Below are positions 5,837-7,564 of a stretch of 7,564 nucleotides of DNA, one piece after another. Position numbers and translations under genes: made by a program. The stretch comes from Armatimonadota bacterium (lineage in GTDB: Bacteria; Armatimonadota; Zipacnadia; Zipacnadales; UBA11051): contig DPJP01000421.1 of assembly GCA_003542955.1 (NCBI GenBank), forward strand, positions 2,605 through 10,168, read 5' to 3'. The notes below the pieces were generated by a model. The model saw nothing but the letters and a program-made list of their open reading frames with translations. It was not told the DNA's origin and searched no databases. Each line of letters opens with the position of its first letter. Positions within the stretch are counted from its first letter, which is position 1.

Positions 5837-7564
5837 ATGCCCAGGGACAACTGGCACACGCACGTCTTCTTCGGCCTGCACTATGACCTCCACGCCCAGG
5901 CCACGGACACTGAACTCGGGCGCGAACTGACGCATGAGCATCTCCGCGAACGCCTGCTGCGCGTCAAACCGGACTGGATCCAGTGCGACTGCAAGGGGCA
6001 TGCCGGCTACACGAGCTGGCCAACACAGATCGGCAGCCCCTCGCCCGGCATCATCACGGATGCCCTGCGCATACACCGGGACGTGACGCGCGAACTGGGG
6101 ATCAAGCTCGGGATGCACTACTCGGGCGTCTGGGACACCCGCGCAATCGAGCTGCATCCCGACTGGGCGCTGATCCATGCGGATGGCTCCGCCGACCCCA
6201 ACTTCACCTGCCGCCTGAGCGGCTACGTCGACGAACTCATGATCCCTCAGATGCTGGAGATCGTGGACAAGTACGATGTCGACGGCTTCTGGGTCGATGG
6301 TGAGAACTGGGCGTCACGTCCCTGCTGGTGTGAGCGGTGCCAGGCGGAGTTCCGGCGCCGCACCGGAGTGCAGACGGTCCCGCAGGCGGCCGGCGACGAG
6401 CACTGGCTGGCGTGGCTGGCATTCAACCGCGACCTGTTCACAGAGCATGTCACACGCTATACAGAGGCCGTGCATGCGCGCAAACCCGACTGCCTGATCT
6501 GCTCGAACTGGATGTACACGATGCGCCAGCCGGAGGCGGTTGCCGCGCCGGTGGACTACCTCAGCGGCGACTACAGCCCATCATGGGGCGCGGACCGGGC
6601 GGCCGTCGAGGGTCGCGTGATGGACGGCCGAGGCATGACCTGGGACCTGATGGCCTGGGGCTTCACCAGGATCGGCGGCGGGGATATGTCGCCGTGGGTC
6701 ATGAAGACGCCGCTACACCTGTGCCAGGAGCTTTCCGAAGTCATCGCCCTCGGCGGCGCGGTGATGGTCTACAACCAGCCGCAACGCTCCGGCTGGCTCA
6801 CCGGCTGGCACCAGGAGCTGCTGGGGGATGTCGCTGAGTGGTGCCGGGAGCGGCAGGATGCCTGTTTCCGGACCGAGACGGCGGCGGAGGTCGCGGTGCT
6901 CCATCTTGCGAGCCACTACTACACCTGCAACGATCCGCTGTTCAACCTCGGCAGCGCGCACGAGGCGGTCGAGGGCGCACTGCACGCAGTGCTGGAGAAC
7001 CAGCTTTCCGCCGATATCATCCTCGAGCATGATGCACCGGGGCGGATAGGGCAGTACAAGCTCGTCATCGTGCCGGGGCAGACGCGGCTCTCCAAGCCGA
7101 TCAAGTCCGCGCTGCTCGAGTATGCGCGCTCCGGCGGCGCCGTGCTGCTCAGCGGCGGGCATCTGGCGGTAGAGACGGCCGACCTCGTCGGCGTCGAGCC
7201 GGCCGAGGAGCATGGCCCCGAGACGGTCTGGTACCTGCCGGTGGATCAGAGGGCGGTGCCGGTCGGCGGCCCGTGGCAGCCGGTACGGGCGCTGCCCGGC
7301 ACGGAGGTATGGACGCACCTGATGCACCAGCAGGAGCCGGAGAAGGATGCGACCGGGCAGCCCGCGATCACCGCGCGCCGCGTCGGAGCGGGCTGGATTG
7401 TTGCCGCCCACGGGCCGCTCTTCAGCAGCTACTTCCGGGGCCATTACCCGCTGCTGCGCCGCTTCATCCGCGGCCTGATCGCCCGGCTTCAGCTGCCCTG
7501 GGAGGTCACGGCCGAGGGACCCGCCTGGCTCGAGGTGATCCCCCGGCGCCGTGACGGGAGTCTG
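5837..7564 (+). CDS. GH29-like (alpha-L-fucosidase-like) glycoside hydrolase with beta-galactosidase-trimerization-like domain, C-terminus cut by window edge
   Basis: The 576 codons present have no signal peptide, so a cytoplasmic location is likely. Residues about 1-330 look like a TIM barrel. K53-G-H55-A-G-Y-T-S-W61-P62 parallels the KHHDGF..WP segment of GH29 fucosidases, MHYSGVWD (93-100) parallels their YYS..EW, and DGFWVDGEN (149-157) parallels their nucleophile segment, making D154 the candidate nucleophile. E156 nearby could also matter. A CxCxxC cluster (C163, C165, C168) follows. Residues about 350-500 (AEVAVLH, then LVIVPG at 409-414 and GGAVLLSGG at 433-441) match the glutamine-amidotransferase-like fold of GH42 trimerization domains. 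The last about 20 residues appear to begin a C-terminal beta domain. Related uncharacterised families (GHL6, GH42-like) are alternatives. The glycosidase fold is well supported; fucose specificity is only a guess. It is transcribed divergently from the propeller gene. Confidence 0.82.
   Translation, partial: MPRDNWHTHVFFGLHYDLHAQATDTELGRELTHEHLRERLLRVKPDWIQCDCKGHAGYTSWPTQIGSPSPGIITDALRIHRDVTRELGIKLGMHYSGVWDTRAIELHPDWALIHADGSADPNFTCRLSGYVDELMIPQMLEIVDKYDVDGFWVDGENWASRPCWCERCQAEFRRRTGVQTVPQAAGDEHWLAWLAFNRDLFTEHVTRYTEAVHARKPDCLICSNWMYTMRQPEAVAAPVDYLSGDYSPSWGADRAAVEGRVMDGRGMTWDLMAWGFTRIGGGDMSPWVMKTPLHLCQELSEVIALGGAVMVYNQPQRSGWLTGWHQELLGDVAEWCRERQDACFRTETAAEVAVLHLASHYYTCNDPLFNLGSAHEAVEGALHAVLENQLSADIILEHDAPGRIGQYKLVIVPGQTRLSKPIKSALLEYARSGGAVLLSGGHLAVETADLVGVEPAEEHGPETVWYLPVDQRAVPVGGPWQPVRALPGTEVWTHLMHQQEPEKDATGQPAITARRVGAGWIVAAHGPLFSSYFRGHYPLLRRFIRGLIARLQLPWEVTAEGPAWLEVIPRRRDGSL

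Noticed and set aside
5656..5859. N-terminal extension of the propeller gene to ATG 5859
   Set aside because: It would add 68 Arg/Cys-rich residues before a clear signal peptide and overlap the start of the divergent glycosidase gene; GTG 5655 has a good ribosome site.
4601..6178. Minus-strand open frame of 525 codons spanning the propeller gene, the intergenic region and part of the glycosidase gene
   Set aside because: It overlaps two genes with clear family motifs, is highly enriched in Arg/Pro/Ala, and shows no domain.
7061..7163. Glutamine amidotransferase activity in the second half of the glycosidase
   Set aside because: Only the fold-type motifs are present and I see no nucleophile-elbow cysteine; in GH42-like proteins this fold is structural.
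6713..7444. Minus-strand open frame of 243 codons inside the glycosidase gene
   Set aside because: Antisense shadow: the opposite frame carries the amidotransferase-like LVIVPG and GGAVLLSGG motifs.
1..7564. CRISPR array, tRNA, insertion sequence or attachment site
   Set aside because: No regularly spaced direct repeats, cloverleaf, transposase motifs or terminal repeats were seen in the intergenic regions or at the window edges.

Overview
The window is GC-rich (roughly two-thirds G+C by eye) and holds four protein genes alternating -,+,-,+. Two are complete and two run off the edges. There is no tRNA, rRNA, CRISPR array, insertion sequence or phage gene. The protein types are a Cys4-containing heparinase-like lyase, a TolB-like propeller exported by a Sec-type signal, a GH29-like glycosidase with a GH42-type domain, and an EstB-like serine hydrolase. 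Together they suggest a free-living, polysaccharide-degrading bacterium of the Planctomycetota, Armatimonadota, Hydrogenedentota or Lentisphaerota type. That placement is inference from family flavour, not from a marker gene.

Layout: 1-926 (-) is a class C beta-lactamase-fold serine hydrolase missing its C-terminus. 927-1140 is a divergent intergenic region with two inverted repeats. 1141-3798 (+) is an exported heparinase II/III-family polysaccharide lyase. 3799-3837 is a short convergent gap with a weak dyad. 3838-5655 (-) is an exported six-bladed TolB-like propeller with an N-terminal lipocalin-like domain and a domain inserted between blades 2 and 3. 5656-5836 is a second divergent intergenic region with a perfect 17-bp palindrome. 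5837-7564 (+) is a cytoplasmic GH29-like glycoside hydrolase joined to a beta-galactosidase-trimerization-like domain; its C-terminus lies outside the window.

How they may work together (inference): the exported lyase would cut a uronic-acid polysaccharide outside the cytoplasm, and the signal-less glycosidase would trim imported fragments. The propeller could bind glycan or protein at the surface. The serine hydrolase resembles esterases or peptidases more than resistance enzymes. Because the genes alternate in strand they are not one operon, so the link rests only on proximity and compatible chemistry. I see no clear mobile or defence system. The most unusual content is in the domain architectures of the propeller and the glycosidase and in the Cys4 cluster of the lyase.
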